Below, one piece after another: positions 1 to 14,346 of a stretch of DNA of 64,000 nucleotides (position 1 is the first letter of the stretch; every line of letters begins with the position of its first letter). The position numbers and the translations under genes were made by a program. The notes beneath the pieces were generated by a model that did no database searches, had not been told where the DNA came from, and was given only the letters and a program-made list of their open reading frames with translations. Source of the stretch: Kalmusia sp. IMI 367209 (Eukaryota > Ascomycota > Dothideomycetes > Pleosporales > Didymosphaeriaceae); NCBI GenBank assembly GCA_027946365.1, contig JAPEUQ010000007.1, positions 992,001 through 1,056,000 of the forward strand, written 5' to 3'.

Positions 1-2630
1 GTATGTACTTCTTCGGGGCCAGGACGTTCAAGGAAAGGTCATTGCCATATCAGCTCGCCTTAGGGTTGCTGCATGCAATAAGAGGGGCAGCGCTTTAGGT
101 TGACAATCAAGGTACAAGCGGATGATTGTCCCCGGGTTCCTACCCTCCATGAGCACTCGCGCCAGTGAACCCTGGACTTTGGCTGGAGCAGATTGACAGT
201 CTAGGCCGGCTTCTCCCCCGCGCTCCAGTTTAGGCGAAGCCTGTGAAGATGGCGAACCATTTCTAGAATTACACCATAAGTGGAGACTGGCTTTGTCAAG
301 GACAATGCAAGCGATTGGTAGACGTGTACTGCCGTGGCAGAAACGCAACGATTCTGGGGAAAGGAAGGCATGGACGACATCCTGTAAGTACCCGCACCTG
401 CTTACCGCCGTGTAACTACTAGCTCAAATTGTTATGCATAGCTTATCTGGTACGCACTGTGAATGCGCTAGAATTTGCTACTGTGCTCGAAAAGCAATGT
501 TTCCCCGCGTACTTACGGGGTTGGTCAATGATAACATTCAGTACCTAATTGTCCTAATCCTCACAACCTGCAGAATTGGGCTAAGCACTTGGGTGTCGAG
601 CCCGACAGCCGCCTTGGCGATAGTATACCAGCGCGAAGCACTGTTGGTGGTTTGCTTGAACAGGTCACACGAGGTAGCAAGATGATCCGGGCATGTGCCG
701 GATCGCCTCCAGGAAATGGGAATCTAACTCAAGCTTTTTCGAAGTCCTAGAGAACAAATCACGCACATAAGATCATCCAATCCTGCGATGGCAATGGTAG
801 AAGCAGATGGATGGTTAGCCTTGTGTAACCGGGGGGAAACGGGTTCACGGTTCGGGTTGTTCCGAAGAGAGAAGAGAGTACGCGGCCGCCAAGATCTACA
901 GCAGGCATGGACTCACATCATTCGCCAACTCTCCGAAACCTTCAACCCTCGATCCCTCTCGATCCCTCCTACCGCTCTGCAATTTCTCGCCCCTACCCTT
1001 ATCGCAACATGTGCGTCGAAAGGCGTCAATCCCGACTTCTTGCACAAACAGGCAGGCGGCCATGCTTCGTGGCGCTTCCATGTGCATCCGGCAAAACCAC
1101 TAAGACTCGCGCACCCTAGATTGCCCTGGGATCGTTGGCTGCTGGGGCTGCCCGAACAAACCCCTCCAGGGCTGCAACCTCAAGTGACCTACACTCTCGC
1201 TGCCCGTTTCAGGTACCGTCACCGAGCTCTATCTGTCTGCTCACTCACACTGGTCGACTGTCGACAGCCACAAACATCACAATGCTCATGCGCAGCTCGT
1301 ATGGCGCAGGACTTCGCCTCTGGCAGCCTATCTTGACTGTTCTCCTGCATGTCTCCCGCTTCAACCCCTCATGTCAACGGCCCCCGTTATCGCGTTATCA
1401 GGTGGTTAGGTAAGGCCACAGGCGACATAAATTGATGCGCGGCCGGGCTAGCCACAACGAGGAGGTGCTATGATTTTACGTGTTTTTAAGCTTAACTTAG
1501 CGGATGCCTCGATCAGCAGATCGATGCGACGTCGAGCTTGTCAGCGCCTGCAGGGCTGGGCGCAGTCAAGTTGTTCCACGCCGAGCCATTCCCTCTACAT
1601 TCCTAGAAGCGGAAGGGCTGGAATGAAATCGCGCTTGGCGAGAACACACCCTTGGAGGTTAGGGCGCTTTATTGGCTACGATGCCAAACCACGCTTCTTA
1701 TGATCAGTATGGCATTGGAATTGATCGGCAATGGGGCCTCGGGAGACAGAACACTATCTCATTTAACCACGACCTATCATTGGATATCTGGCAGAAAAGC
1801 AGACCCAGTCACTCGCTGGTGAACATGGCCGCTCATTCCTCCTTGTCGGTTGCAATACCCAGCCATTTGTCCGTCAATCTCTGATAGTTCTAAGCTGTCT
1901 CCGAGTGCTTAATCCGCCACGGTTGGGACATGAGTCGTACTAGCACGGTCCAGATGCGATAGCGGATCGTCCCGAGCTTGTGGGTGCTTGTGGGTGCTTG
2001 TGGATGTTTGTGATCAGGGGAAATCCGCATATCTCAGATTACACGTCTAACCCAAACAAACAAACAATGAGCTGATTATATCGTCCTCGACACAACAAAA
2101 TCCCAGCTCGCCCAAGGACTGTCACTGCGATAGCTTGCTCCAGCCAAGCACCCTCTTCCCTCTACTGCATACTCGCCTTATCTGGCCAGATTCTTGAAGC
2201 TTGTCGATCGTGCACCCTGCGCAAGATCACCGCTCCAGGCACATCGCCCACTCTGACGCACAGCAGCACCTAAGCTCACATCCCTGAACCAGTAAGTATC
2301 TTAATATCAACCGCTTGGCCAAGCCTCGGACAGGTAACATTCTGAGTAGTCTGGCTCCGTTTGCGCCTAACGGTACCTTACTGTCAGTTGGCTATCGTGC
2401 TAATGTCATGACCAGGGCCATTACCGCCAGACTGCCTTGTGCGACCTCCCCTCTTTGGCAATCAGACTGCTCCACTGCCACTTTGAGCCGCGGTGCCCGT
2501 TGCCGAAGCCTCTGGCTGTTAACCTACACTCGTCGGACACGCGATACTTGTCGCTCTGATAACTAGTCCCTTTCGGAAGGTGCAGCGCCTGCCGTTACTT
2601 TCTCTTCTCTGCTGCAGGTCTGGCAACACA
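1..2630. other. No convincing gene; intergenic
   Basis: Several open frames occur (the longest is about 180 codons at 788-1336), but none has recognisable protein character, splice structure or a promoter context. The only structure seen is a short tandem repeat at 1976-2009. The right end is the promoter of the first subtilase. Confidence 0.6.
1976..2009. repeat. Short 10-bp tandem repeat, about 3.4 copies
   Basis: The unit GCTTGTGGGT is repeated in tandem and then decays (GCTTGTGGAT, GTTTGTG). It lies in non-coding sequence with no obvious role. Confidence 0.7.
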
Positions 2631-2632
2631 GC

Positions 2633-2640
2633 TATATAAG
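2633..2640 (+). promoter_or_regulatory. TATA box of subtilase A
   Basis: TATATAAG lies about 112-119 bp upstream of the ATG at 2752. This is a good fungal TATA element, which would give a leader of roughly 85 nt. Strong TATA boxes are typical of inducible secreted enzymes. Confidence 0.6.
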
Positions 2641-2751
2641 GACCGTAGACATCTCCCTAGAGAGCCAGGCAACAGGCATTTCAGTCATCTGTCCATACCC
2701 CCCGACCCTCGCTCCAGCTCGTTCCGGCTTCTTCGTTGACAGCTCGCCAAC

Positions 2752-4106
<1,355 letters not shown>

Positions 4107-7100
4107 GTGCTCACTTCAGGACGACCAATGTCTACCATGCTAATTATCTGGAAGTAGCAAGAAGAAAATTGGTGCATAGAGGTCTAATACACTAATGAAC
4201 ATTATTTGCATGTAGAAGGAAAATCAGTGCCTAAGGGAACGTGCATAGTGGGTGGGATGCTTGATATTTTTCGTGATATTATGGCGAGTGCATGTGGTTA
4301 CGACTGGTGTTCCTTCAATCGAAATATTCTTCAGATTGAAGCTTTTCTCCTCCAGTATCTCTGTGAAATGTATGCTGCCTTCATACTGAAGCGTATGAAT
4401 GACCTTGAACAACAGCAAAGTCGGTGCGTACGACATAGCACGCCATTCACGCTCTTACTACTGCAGCCACGCTGATTTTATGTGACAAACGCTAATCGCT
4501 ACGACAACATACGGCAGAGATGTCTCACCCACGGTAGCTCTCGGATAGTCCCGCGACGCAGGTACAACACCGTCATACGCCACTAGAGCACATGCGGTGC
4601 ACGGTGGGAATGTTGTAGCGCACAGTGATGTTCTATGTGAGAGACAAGGGGCACCAGCAAATGATTTGACCTTTTTGTTCTAGAAGAAAGTGAATTGGGG
4701 CATCGCGCCAGGTGGCGGGTTTCATTCGAGGCCGTCAGGTTCTCTTGTTAGTGTGTGATAAGCTCGAAAGCATAGTCTATGACCAGACGGGCAATTGCGT
4801 CCTGCCGTGAAACTTCAGTCATCCGCAAGGTCGGTGAGGACTTGAGTCGCACTGTCCTCTACGAACGATGGGTTGGTATGGCAGACTTCTCCTGCATCTG
4901 GCAGGATGTAGAAGACTGTGGCAAGACCCGCCATCCATTGACTTGCTTAATCTGGAGAAGATGTTGGCCAGAAAGATGGCCGATTCAAACCACGCCTTTT
5001 CCATCGAAAACGTCGCGTGTCAATGCGACAGATTATCAAGGCATGACACAAGCAGCCTAGGCAAATGTTTAGGCGATGGTTGAAATAAGCTCTATGCGCG
5101 ACTGAGAATTTCATGGCGACAAGGCTCTTGTGATCTCCACACAGATCTCCAGACTTCCCGTGTCAATCTGTCGATCTCGTCCTGTATTTGTGTCCTGGCA
5201 TGATCCCCAGATCCTCGGGGTCTCCACATTCATGCGCGTCGTATATTGCAAAGCCAGCATCCCGGGCTGTCAGAGCGTCGAACTAGATCTGCATGTTTCA
5301 TCTAATTAATTTGGAGCACGGCTGTTTCAGAGGAGACAAACGAATAATAACATAGGTGGCGACGCGGCATCGAAGACATTTTGATAGAGAGTTAATATAT
5401 AGTCGGCCGTGCGGGAAGGCATGCGACAAGGGCTGGGTGGGGACCTGCTCCGGATCGACCGTTAAGGAGCAGGCATGTGGAGCCTCTTATATTGGAAGAG
5501 GCTCTCAAACCAGCCTCCGCAATCCGACGCTGGAGCTTGCCATCTACCTCAGTCACGTCGCCATTTCAGCCGCAAAAGTACCCTGAGCCGATATGGAGCT
5601 ACGAAAAGATACTCACAGCCTGTTCAACTGCCATTGGCCTCCCTAGCCCGCAGATCAGCAGCGTACCACTCCTCGCTCCTTCGACTGGCACGACCATCAC
5701 AACGGAGCTTGAAGAAACATCAACACACTCTAAATTTTGCACGCCTTCAAGTTTGCGATATCCCGTTGCGTGTCTGCAAGAGCTTTGTCAGCATCTGAAA
5801 TGTGCTAGCACCAGATTTGCGTGCGAGCATCATGGGGGGTTGCATCGTTTGCTGGCGCTTGCAGCAACATCACTAAGAAGCACGCGACAGCTTCGTCAAA
5901 GTCGAACCGCTTCGGCAAACGAAAAGGGGTGCTACTCGTTTCAACAACCGATTTGCACATCTTCGAAATACTTTTCGTCCCTCAAAACCTCGCACCTCGC
6001 TTCCCCAGCTACATTTCCCGCCGCGAAGAAAAGGCCACCGCTTATCCGATGGTCGATCTAGACCTGGCGAACAAAGCTCCATGTCGACTATCGGACGCAA
6101 TTCTCCATCTTGTGACGCGTCTGACGCACAGTCCTCGGTAACCACTGGGCGTTGAAGCATCGTCTCCTGGCGAAGCGTGATGCCTGTCAATCTGCAGCCA
6201 ACAGAGTTCTTATCATGACCGCCTCCATGAAATCCAGCCAGTCGAATCGAGAAGCGAAGTCTGACAGGTGCTTGCTCGCACATGAGTACCGATGCTTGCG
6301 TTGCCATACATATAAGCTGTCGCCTCGGGCTTCGTGTGTACCTTGAAGCTGGTGAGCGATCGTCAAGCGTACATCCTACGATGTGCTTTTACTTGGGCTT
6401 CCTGGGTCAAAACTCGTCTAGATCTATCTATAGTCTCCACCACATTTTCAATCCACTACGACTTGGCAACAACAGCACACCCAAGGGGTTTGTTTTACAG
6501 TGGACTTCTTCCGGTTCATGCCTGCCGCCACAGGAAAAGAAGCGGAATCGTTAGCACTAGCAGAACGCTGAAGCCGGCCACCTTCCAGCTTGAGAACTCT
6601 CGGTACGCCATTTCCTTTCATCATACGTTATCCGTTGTAACTTGTCCTCATTGAACAATAGGATTTATTCGCTGCATCCGCCGCAACCGGCTCCCGTTGG
6701 ACCCCGCCCTTTCCCTTCACACTACAGTAGTGATCGCTACGCAGGTACGCGAGGATAGCCTCAAGGCCTACTGTCCATGTGTGTCGGTCACTGCGACTAG
6801 GATGGTTGTTCTCTTCGAAGACAGAGCTATTCTTGGGGTCGCGCTACTTGAATCGGAGCGCTGATCAGGGAGTCCACGCATACAGCAACGGAGCACGCAG
6901 CTACCCTGGAAACAACAATCGAGATCAACAAGCTCGCTTTCTGTTTCTTCCCCTCTTCCATTCCTACCCACACGGCCTAGAGCGTAGACCTGGAAATAGA
7001 GCTCCACAAGTCCGAGTTATCTGCTCACCTTCCATGTCCCAACAGGAATGTAATGGGCCGCACCCACTTCCATCTTTTGCTACAGCTCACCGGATAATGT

Positions 7101-8962
7101 CACACGACAACACATGACGAATCTTGCACACCCAGCTCAGCAGGAGTCAGGCGTAAGGCAGCAGCGGTTAGTACGAGATAGGCGCTTCGCTACACCCCGC
7201 GCCGATTCGCTTCCTACCGTAGTCGATCAGTACGATCTCCACAATCACTAGTGCCCGGCGCATCCACCTCAGACTCCAGAGAACTTTCAAATGGAGTAAT
7301 AAAAGAGAATCATAGTCCCCAAAGAACATTCACGAAGATGCGATATGATCGCAGCTATGGCAGGAAGCATCTCAGCATGTTTCCTAACGTCACAGCCCGC
7401 ATCAAGGCGTACAGCGTGCTGAGCGTGCAGCAAAGACGTCTTATCCTCTTATCTTGCCGTCATGTCTTGGCATGCACACCCGTGTTATTGCATGTCTTGC
7501 GGCAGAGTCCCGTTCTGGTAGGTACTCGTTTCTTTGCAAGTCATTTCAAGCTTTCGTGTTAGGCAATCCAATGACAAGTTAATCAAAAGCAGCACAGCCT
7601 ACTGCAACGGCGAATCAATCAACGATCGGCATTGTCTGGACCGGAAGATACCCCTGTCCTCGCCCGAAGCAACGGAGCAGGCTAATATATTGCATGCACG
7701 GTCCACCCTTTGAAAGGAAGACGCACGAGGTCTATCCCCACATTCAACACCACCTTCCTCCGAGCCCGACTAAGCAGCATCGACCCTGTCCGGCAATACA
7801 ACTTTTTACTGGGCGTTGAACAGTCAATTACCGCCACACGCAGAGCGGCGAATCCGTCACAAATCTTGTTCGAACTTAGCTCGTTCAAGCGGACCCCACC
7901 TGTCGTACAACGTCTGGGATGTTGCGCGCCGTTGCGTCTGAGGCTAGATCTACCGAAGAACTCTCGTGGCAACCAACATTTCAGTCTAACACTCTGCTGG
8001 TTAACCTGCAAGTGTCACGAAGTGAAAAAGCAAGCGCCAATTATACCAAGTTGTTGTGGGGCGAAGCAGGACGAATGTTATCGCAACCGGTCATTCACCA
8101 TGTCCGCCGCTGACTGTCAACTGCAAGCCCTGGACCCTTATTGATTTGATAGGCCTTATCTATTGTTGACGCTTACCACTCATCGTCCGGCTCTACCCAC
8201 CCTCCTTGTCTCCCCACGTTCAACTTGCAGGTCTTTTCGGCACTGCTACCGAGGACTTACATCTATCCGGATTTTGTCCTGTACTCTGGTCTATTACAAT
8301 ACGCCAAGAAGCACAACCTTTCCTATCCATTGAAGTCCTTCCCTATGAGGTCTTCTAGCCATGCTTCTGGTTGATAACAGGCGCGACCATATCCGTGGAA
8401 TTCCTTGCGGATGTGTACGGAGATGTCACATTAGATTGTAGAGTGACTGCAAAGAGACCCCCAGCCTTCAGTATCAAGAACTGATTAGATTGATATGCAT
8501 GCAGCCAAGATTTAAGACCGTCTTAACAGCACGTCACCGCTAACTGCTACTCAGGCGATTCGACATCGTTTCCATAATCGATAGCGGCAGCTTCGCATGC
8601 GCTGAGTAGATTCCCGCGATACCCACGCCTACCACAGTGAAAGGCAATATACTTTGAGGTGTCAGGCTTAGTTTCCAGCAACTTCTACAATGTCTTGCAG
8701 CATGTGGTAGACGGCTGACACATGGCTGATAGCAAGCCCTGTGAATCTGTGCCGATCCTCGCAGGTGACATGGGTCAGCATCCTGCAGGGCAGCACACGG
8801 TACAATGTCTAGTGTCTTACTGCATCCGACTATTTGGCATAGTCTAGTTGGGGGTTAAGACGACTGCAGCCAGTGACAACCGACGTGTTGGCGGAAACAC
8901 TACTGAGGAAGGTGGAAAGCGCAAAGGGTTGCAAAGGCACCTCCCTGTCTCGAATGGCGATG
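4107..8962. other. 4.9-kb region without convincing genes
   Basis: This lies between the two subtilase genes. Scattered open frames (the longest is about 194 codons at 5477-6061) overlap one another in several frames and show no domain, signal peptide or splice structure that I can support. No terminal repeats, transposase fragments or tandem arrays were recognised by eye. The left end would hold the 3' UTR of subtilase A and the right end the promoter of subtilase B. Confidence 0.55.
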
Positions 8963-8970
8963 TATATAAA
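8963..8970 (+). promoter_or_regulatory. TATA box of subtilase B
   Basis: TATATAAA is followed by a short leader and then an intron (9054-9118) that appears to interrupt the start codon. The element sits about 85 bp before the first coding base. Confidence 0.6.
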
Positions 8971-9052
8971 GTCTGCTCACGCCGTCTATGATCCTCAGCT
9001 CACAGAGTCAACACCGGCCTGACAGCATTGCTCAGTTACCTACCAATACAAA

Positions 9053-10644
9053 AGTTCGTGGATTATCTTGTTATATACTGTGTATCCTGTGGGAACTTGA
9101 CTAACGACACGGTCCCAGTGTACACCTCACTGCTGCTTGCACTCGCTCCCGCTGCCGCCCTCGCAGCCCCTCTCATCAAGCAGAGGGATGCGATCGCGGG
9201 CAAATATATCGTCAAATTCAAGAGCGATGCGGTTTCTGCTCTGAGCTCCATCACGGCCACCATTGCGTCAACTCCAGACCACGAGTATGCGTTCGAGGGC
9301 TTTAGTGGTTTCGCTGGCTCTCTATCGGCCACGGAACTTGAGAAGCTCCAGGCTTCTGATTCTGTAGGTTCCTCCTCTTACGTATTATGGGTCGAGCTAA
9401 GAAGGCACATCCACAAAATCAATCCTTTAATTGCACCTTGATATCGAAAGCCTGCTCACAAGCTCCTTTTAGGTCGAATATATTGTACAGGATGCTGAAG
9501 TAAAGGCTTTCGAAATTCAGTACGAGGCAAATGCTCCATGGGGTAAGTCATCTTGTTTATGTCTTCCCACAACCACTTTTACACAAGAACGGAAGACATG
9601 TCGTTTAATTTACGCAAGAACTCATAGTATGACAGGCCTTGGTCGCATCTCCCATGTCGAGAAGGGCAACACTACCTACGCCTACGACGATACCTCTGGT
9701 GAGGGTACTTGCAGCTATGTCATCGACACGGGAATCCTTACTACTCACCCCGAATTTGAAGGCCGTACGTTCTACCTACTCCATATTTATTAGTATTACT
9801 GACCTTGAAAGGTGCGGAGTGGCTCGAGAACTTCACTGGCGATGGCAACGATGCTGATGGGTGAGTAATGTCCCATGTCAATTCAATCTCTGAGCTTTTC
9901 CGAGTCCGCACGCCTTGCTCTATCAAATTATGCTTACACTGTAAATCGACAGCTACGGTCACGGCACCCACGTCGCTGGCACTATCGGGTCCGTCACCTA
10001 TGGTGTAGCTAAGAAGACCAAGCTTCTGGCCGTCAAAGTGCTCGACAATTCCGGCAGCGGCACCTATGCCGGTGTCATTGCCGGTATCAACTACGTCGCA
10101 ACCGATCACACGACTCGAGATTGCCCGAAGGGTTCCGTCGCCAACATGTCCCTAGGTGGTGGTAAGAATCAGGCCGTCAACGACGCTGTGAGTCAAATTG
10201 ATCCAATGATATGAACGAAGATTGACAACAATCTAGGTGGCCGCCGCTGTTGCATCGGGCGTTTTCTTCGCCATTGCGGCCGGAAACAACAACGGCAACG
10301 CTGCCAACTATTCTCCTGCCTCGGAGCCTACTGCCTTCACTGTCGCTGCCTCGGACATCAACGATGCTAAGGCCTCTTTCTCCAACTACGGTGCTCTTGT
10401 TGACCTCTGGGCGCCTGGTGTCTCAGTCCTCTCCACATGGAACGACGGAAGTACCAACACCATCAGCGGCACATCGATGGCTACTCCCCACATTGCCGGT
10501 CTCGCTGCCTACCTATTGGGTGCTGATGCCGCCACCGTCGACACGGTCGGCCAAACGATTGTTGATCTTTCTACCAAGGATGTCCTCACGGGAGTTCCAT
10601 CTGGCACGATCAACGCGGTTGCGTTCAATGGTGTTACCGCTTAA
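9053..10644 (+). CDS. Subtilisin-like serine protease B (peptidase S8, proteinase K type)
   Basis: Second secreted subtilase. Model: 9053, 9119-9363, 9473-9542, 9636-9764, 9812-9860, 9953-10187 and 10237-10644, giving 378 aa. No in-frame ATG precedes the signal peptide in the genomic frame. Joining the A at 9053 to TG at 9119 restores ATG followed by [18 protein letters not shown], a clean signal peptide. The intron has donor GTTCGT (also used at 60894), branch TGACTAAC and acceptor CCCAG. The I9 prodomain (GKYIVKFK) is followed by the S8 domain with Asp136 (VIDTG), His168 (GHGTHVAG) and Ser323 (SGTSMATPH); the oxyanion Asn is in AIAAGN. Only the intron before VEYI is shared with subtilase A. 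The internal exons are certain; the first splice is an inference. Confidence 0.88.
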
Positions 10645-11410
10645 GGAGCTGGATGACTCCGACACGACTGATAAAGCTGACGCCTTGATGATCAACGCCA
10701 CCACGATAGATCGGCACGACCATGATCTCTGCGACATCTACTTCGATAGTTGCTACTACCGATGATATGGATACTGGGCTGGAACGCGGATAGCATTTAG
10801 AGAAAGGGAAACGTAGTAATTTGACAAACTTGGAGAAGTGCAACATGCAGTGTGTTACCCTGTGATGCATAATACAAGTGCGATTTTGTCAGCTTTTTTT
10901 TGGCCGTTTGAACGTTTCTAAGTGGTACGATCGTTGCACTACTCGGGGCCAGCAGATCCTCGATAAATGATCTATCATGAGAGATCTTCAGCTGTGCATG
11001 CGGATGTGCTAGCAATTTCTCTTGTGTATCATGTTTGCTGAAGCGAATCGGCCAACGATATCGAGCCCTAAAAGTCATTGATACTTAATTGCAACTGGAT
11101 GTCACTACAACATAGTGGAAGATGGTCAATCGAGTAAGCACCAAGTTGACTACTGAATGTGGTCTGGTTATAACATCAAATGATCTAGCATTCCCTATAG
11201 AGGCTATTACGATTATGGTCAGAGTTACGAAGACACGGAATACTATACCTATTTAAGTGAGCCTGCAAGTGGAAAATATACTGATAATATGATCCATCTT
11301 AACAAATTAGTCATACCTGCCATGCCACAGGGTGATTGCGCGGGCCGGATCAAGGTTCGTACCCGATCCAATATTACACAATACGCCAACCGGTGAACAA
11401 CTCTCATCCC
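10645..11410. other. Convergent 3' region, no gene
   Basis: This separates the 3' ends of subtilase B (+) and the exo-glucanase (-). The short open frames have no coding character, and I see no repeats. Confidence 0.6.
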
Positions 11411-12843
11411 TCAAAAATTTGCACAGACCTTCCCGAACTTGCGATCGGCGAGTGGTTGCGGGAAGACACCTCCATCCAAAAGCTGAAACAGATCCCACTC
11501 TCCTGCACTGCCTTCTGTTTTGAAGTTCCAGAATATCCAGCCTTTCGTTTTGGCTTCAAATGCGTCGAGTTGTGTTTCGATGTACTTGCGCATCTCGTCT
11601 TTCCACTGCTGGCTCCAAAATTCGACTTCCCCGCTCTTTCCTGAGCACGAACCCATCCACCAGCTGTCCTTGTACGTACCTTCGTAGCGGTTGCCTGCTT
11701 TAAAGCCGTTGAGATGGGGAGCGCAGTCAGTCATTGCACCAGACCACTCGCCAATCACCATCCACTTATCCGAAGCTGCCCAGTAGTCGGCCGCTTGGCA
11801 AACAGCCGACAAATGTTGCCCAGTCGACCAAGCTACCTCGTACGCATTGAAAATTTGGTATTCATGGTGATCGACGATAACGTTTTGTGCATTATTATCG
11901 GCAGGTGTGAGAAATTCGTTCAGCCAAGAAGGACGCTCGAATCCTGGAAAATAGGTGAGAGATGAGCATGTCTTGGGAAAAAAAAGTTCGTCGTGATGAC
12001 TCACCGTCGTGCATCATCATCGGCGTATCGCTGATCGTCCTTAGATTGTAATACCCGTCGCGGTAGAATTGCTTGACCATATTTTCGTCCAGCTTCGATA
12101 GCAAAGGCTCATTGAGAAGCTCAATAGCGATAACGACTTCCTGTATGGACCCAGTAGCGTACTTCTCTCCTAATATCTTGAGAACCTTGTGTGTTTGCGG
12201 AATGCTTTCGCCTTGTCCCCACTGCGGCCATTCGAGCGCGTGCCCGCTATGATCGAACCCGTTCTGTGACTTTGGGGCGCCATGCAAGTCGATGATGACT
12301 TTCAGACCTGTCTTGCGAGCCCACATAATCGCCCTATCTAGGTACGACGCAGCGCCAGAAACGTACTCCGATTCAACATCGATGTAAGACCAATATCCGA
12401 TGGGGATACGAACGACGTTAAAACCGGCGTTTTTGATCCGCTGGAGATCCTCTAGCTTCAGAAAGCTGTCCCAGTGGGAGTTGAGCGCCTCGTAACACTC
12501 GCCCTTGCCGATTTTCTGGCAAAGAGACCACTCGTCACCGACTACCCAGTCATCACTGGAATATTTCCAGAATATGGACGGTGTGATGAACCTGGTACAG
12601 TCAGCTATATAGCGAACAAAGGCTGAGGTGGTATTTCGTACGGTTCTAATACAAGCCACCCCCCAATGTTGACGCCTCGGAGTTCGGTCGAGCCCCAATC
12701 GTAGGCCACTTGGCGCTCATCAAAGGTGCTTTTCGCATGTCAGATTTGATGCGACATGTAGCGGCTACTTACTGCCAAGGTGCCGCTAGTGCCGTGGAAT
12801 ATAGCGCCACAAGGACGTATGCAATCGAGATACGTGAGTGCAT
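11411..12843 (-). CDS. Glucan exo-1,3-beta-glucosidase (GH5_9-type)
   Basis: Secreted enzyme that releases glucose from beta-1,3-glucan, acting in cell-wall remodelling or scavenging. Exons on the minus strand are 12843-12773, 12728-12642, 12591-12005 and 11943-11411, giving 425 aa, normal for fungal EXG proteins. A signal peptide spans residues 1 to about 21 (ALAAP). Family motifs are [20 protein letters not shown] near residue 41, VVRIPIGYW at 112-120, IIDLHGAPKSQNGFDHSG at 152-169, acid/base Glu214 in ELLNEP, DHHEYQIF at 273-280, and nucleophile Glu314 in VIGEWS. The protein ends with the usual WDLFQLLDGGVFP region. An in-frame ATG four codons upstream (12855) could also serve as start. 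All three introns are short (44, 50 and 61 bp). Confidence 0.93.
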
Positions 12844-12855
12844 GGCGGTCTGCAT

Positions 12856-14346
12856 GAAGGTGCGTAAGCTCCAACAGGAAACTTTATAGACAACAAAGGT
12901 GGGTTCAGGAGACAAGAACCCATATGAATCACACAGCAAAACGAAGGTCCACCGGGAAGCAGAAATGTGGATCCCCTCCACGTAGCTTTGTGGGTTTAGC
13001 TAGTCAAAGAGGCAGTAGCAACCCAATATGGCAAGAAAGTACGAAGAGCCTCTTTTGAGGTTGAGGTCACCATCGAGGAAGGAGTAGCCCTCTTGGCTGC
13101 GCAGTGCGACTCCAGGGCTGTGACTTCCCAGGTTGGCAATGTTCACGAACAGCTAGGATGTAGATGAATGAGCGCAGGGGTGATTGCATGGCTTGATGCA
13201 TGACTGGACGATTTTAGTATTGACTGGCCCAGCTTTCCAATATTAAGGATATGAGGTGCACTAGCGAGCCGAATATGCATGATACGTGCTCAGCAGCTTT
13301 CACAAGTCAGTTGATGAATTTCAATCATCAGTTACCATCAGAATTGAACTATGATCTGATCCCACCCCACCAATAATACTCTATGAGAGATAGAGAGACG
13401 TTCCTCATTGTCACAGACTAGCGCATTCCACGGTCGTATCCCAGATTGTGTCCAAGATTATTACGCATCTTCTTCGTGCGGCCATTCGTGGCCAGTTCCC
13501 ATGGGTCCTAGGAAGCCCTCGACGACTAAGGGACGCCCTAAACGATTATTTCGTGACCAAAGATTTTCTACGCTCCATCAAGCGGCGGCTATTTGTATTG
13601 TCAGCACTGTTCCTTGGCAACTGCGGAAGGCATCCCCTTGCCGTGTTCGTGGCTACCATCCTTACGGCGACGACAGCAAAGAAACGTGACTAGAATGATG
13701 AGTTGGAGGACAGCCTGCAATATATTGGACACTAGGGACGCGGCGGCCATTGGATCTGCAGCTCATATCAGTCATCGTTATCGTACGCGTTGATCAACAT
13801 ACCGGATCTTTCGCCCATGGTTCGGAAAGTCTGTGGACTGTGATACGTGAGTTGTGTATTCGATTGCTCTATTCAAGTCTTTTTAAATGCGCATCGCCAT
13901 TTCGATCGAATTTTTGCGCTTCGCTGTAACCATTTTTTGCGTCACTCAAATGCTCGCATGCTGAAAGAAGCCTCGATATCGTCTCGGTCCTACGACTCGC
14001 ACGACCTACTTTCCGGTGAGACCAAACCGAAAGAGCTGTTTTTGGAACGCAAAATAAACATGAAAATCGTATGGCCTGGCTAAAGTTCTGAAGACATGTT
14101 ACTTAGCTTGATAGGCTCTCGATCATTATGTTCATGACTAACCCCTGTCAATCTTGCGGTCGTGCTCATCGTAATCGCAACCCTGCTTCAGCCTTGCAGG
14201 TATGGAACGCCACCGCAATAAAAGCGTCCAATACCAGCGCGATATTTTTTGCGCCGACCTTCGCTGCGGCTGAGGCCCCTGCGCCATTAGACCACATACG
14301 TGCCTCAGGCCTGAGTTGCAGGCAATCGATATTAGCGACAGCATAG
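12856..14346. other. Intergenic, no gene seen
   Basis: Upstream of the exo-glucanase (-) and of the ankyrin-type gene (+), so this is a divergent promoter region. Open frames are under 100 codons and unconvincing. Confidence 0.6.

Noticed and set aside
788..1336. 182-codon open frame
   Set aside because: No recognisable protein features and overlapping frames on both strands; treated as chance.
5477..6061. 194-codon open frame in the gene-free region
   Set aside because: Overlapped by equally long frames in other phases; no signal peptide, domain or splice sites.
8988..9053. ATG at 8988 as start of subtilase B
   Set aside because: After removal of the 9054-9118 intron it is out of frame with the signal peptide, and it lies only about 20 bp from the TATA box, so it is probably upstream of the transcript start.
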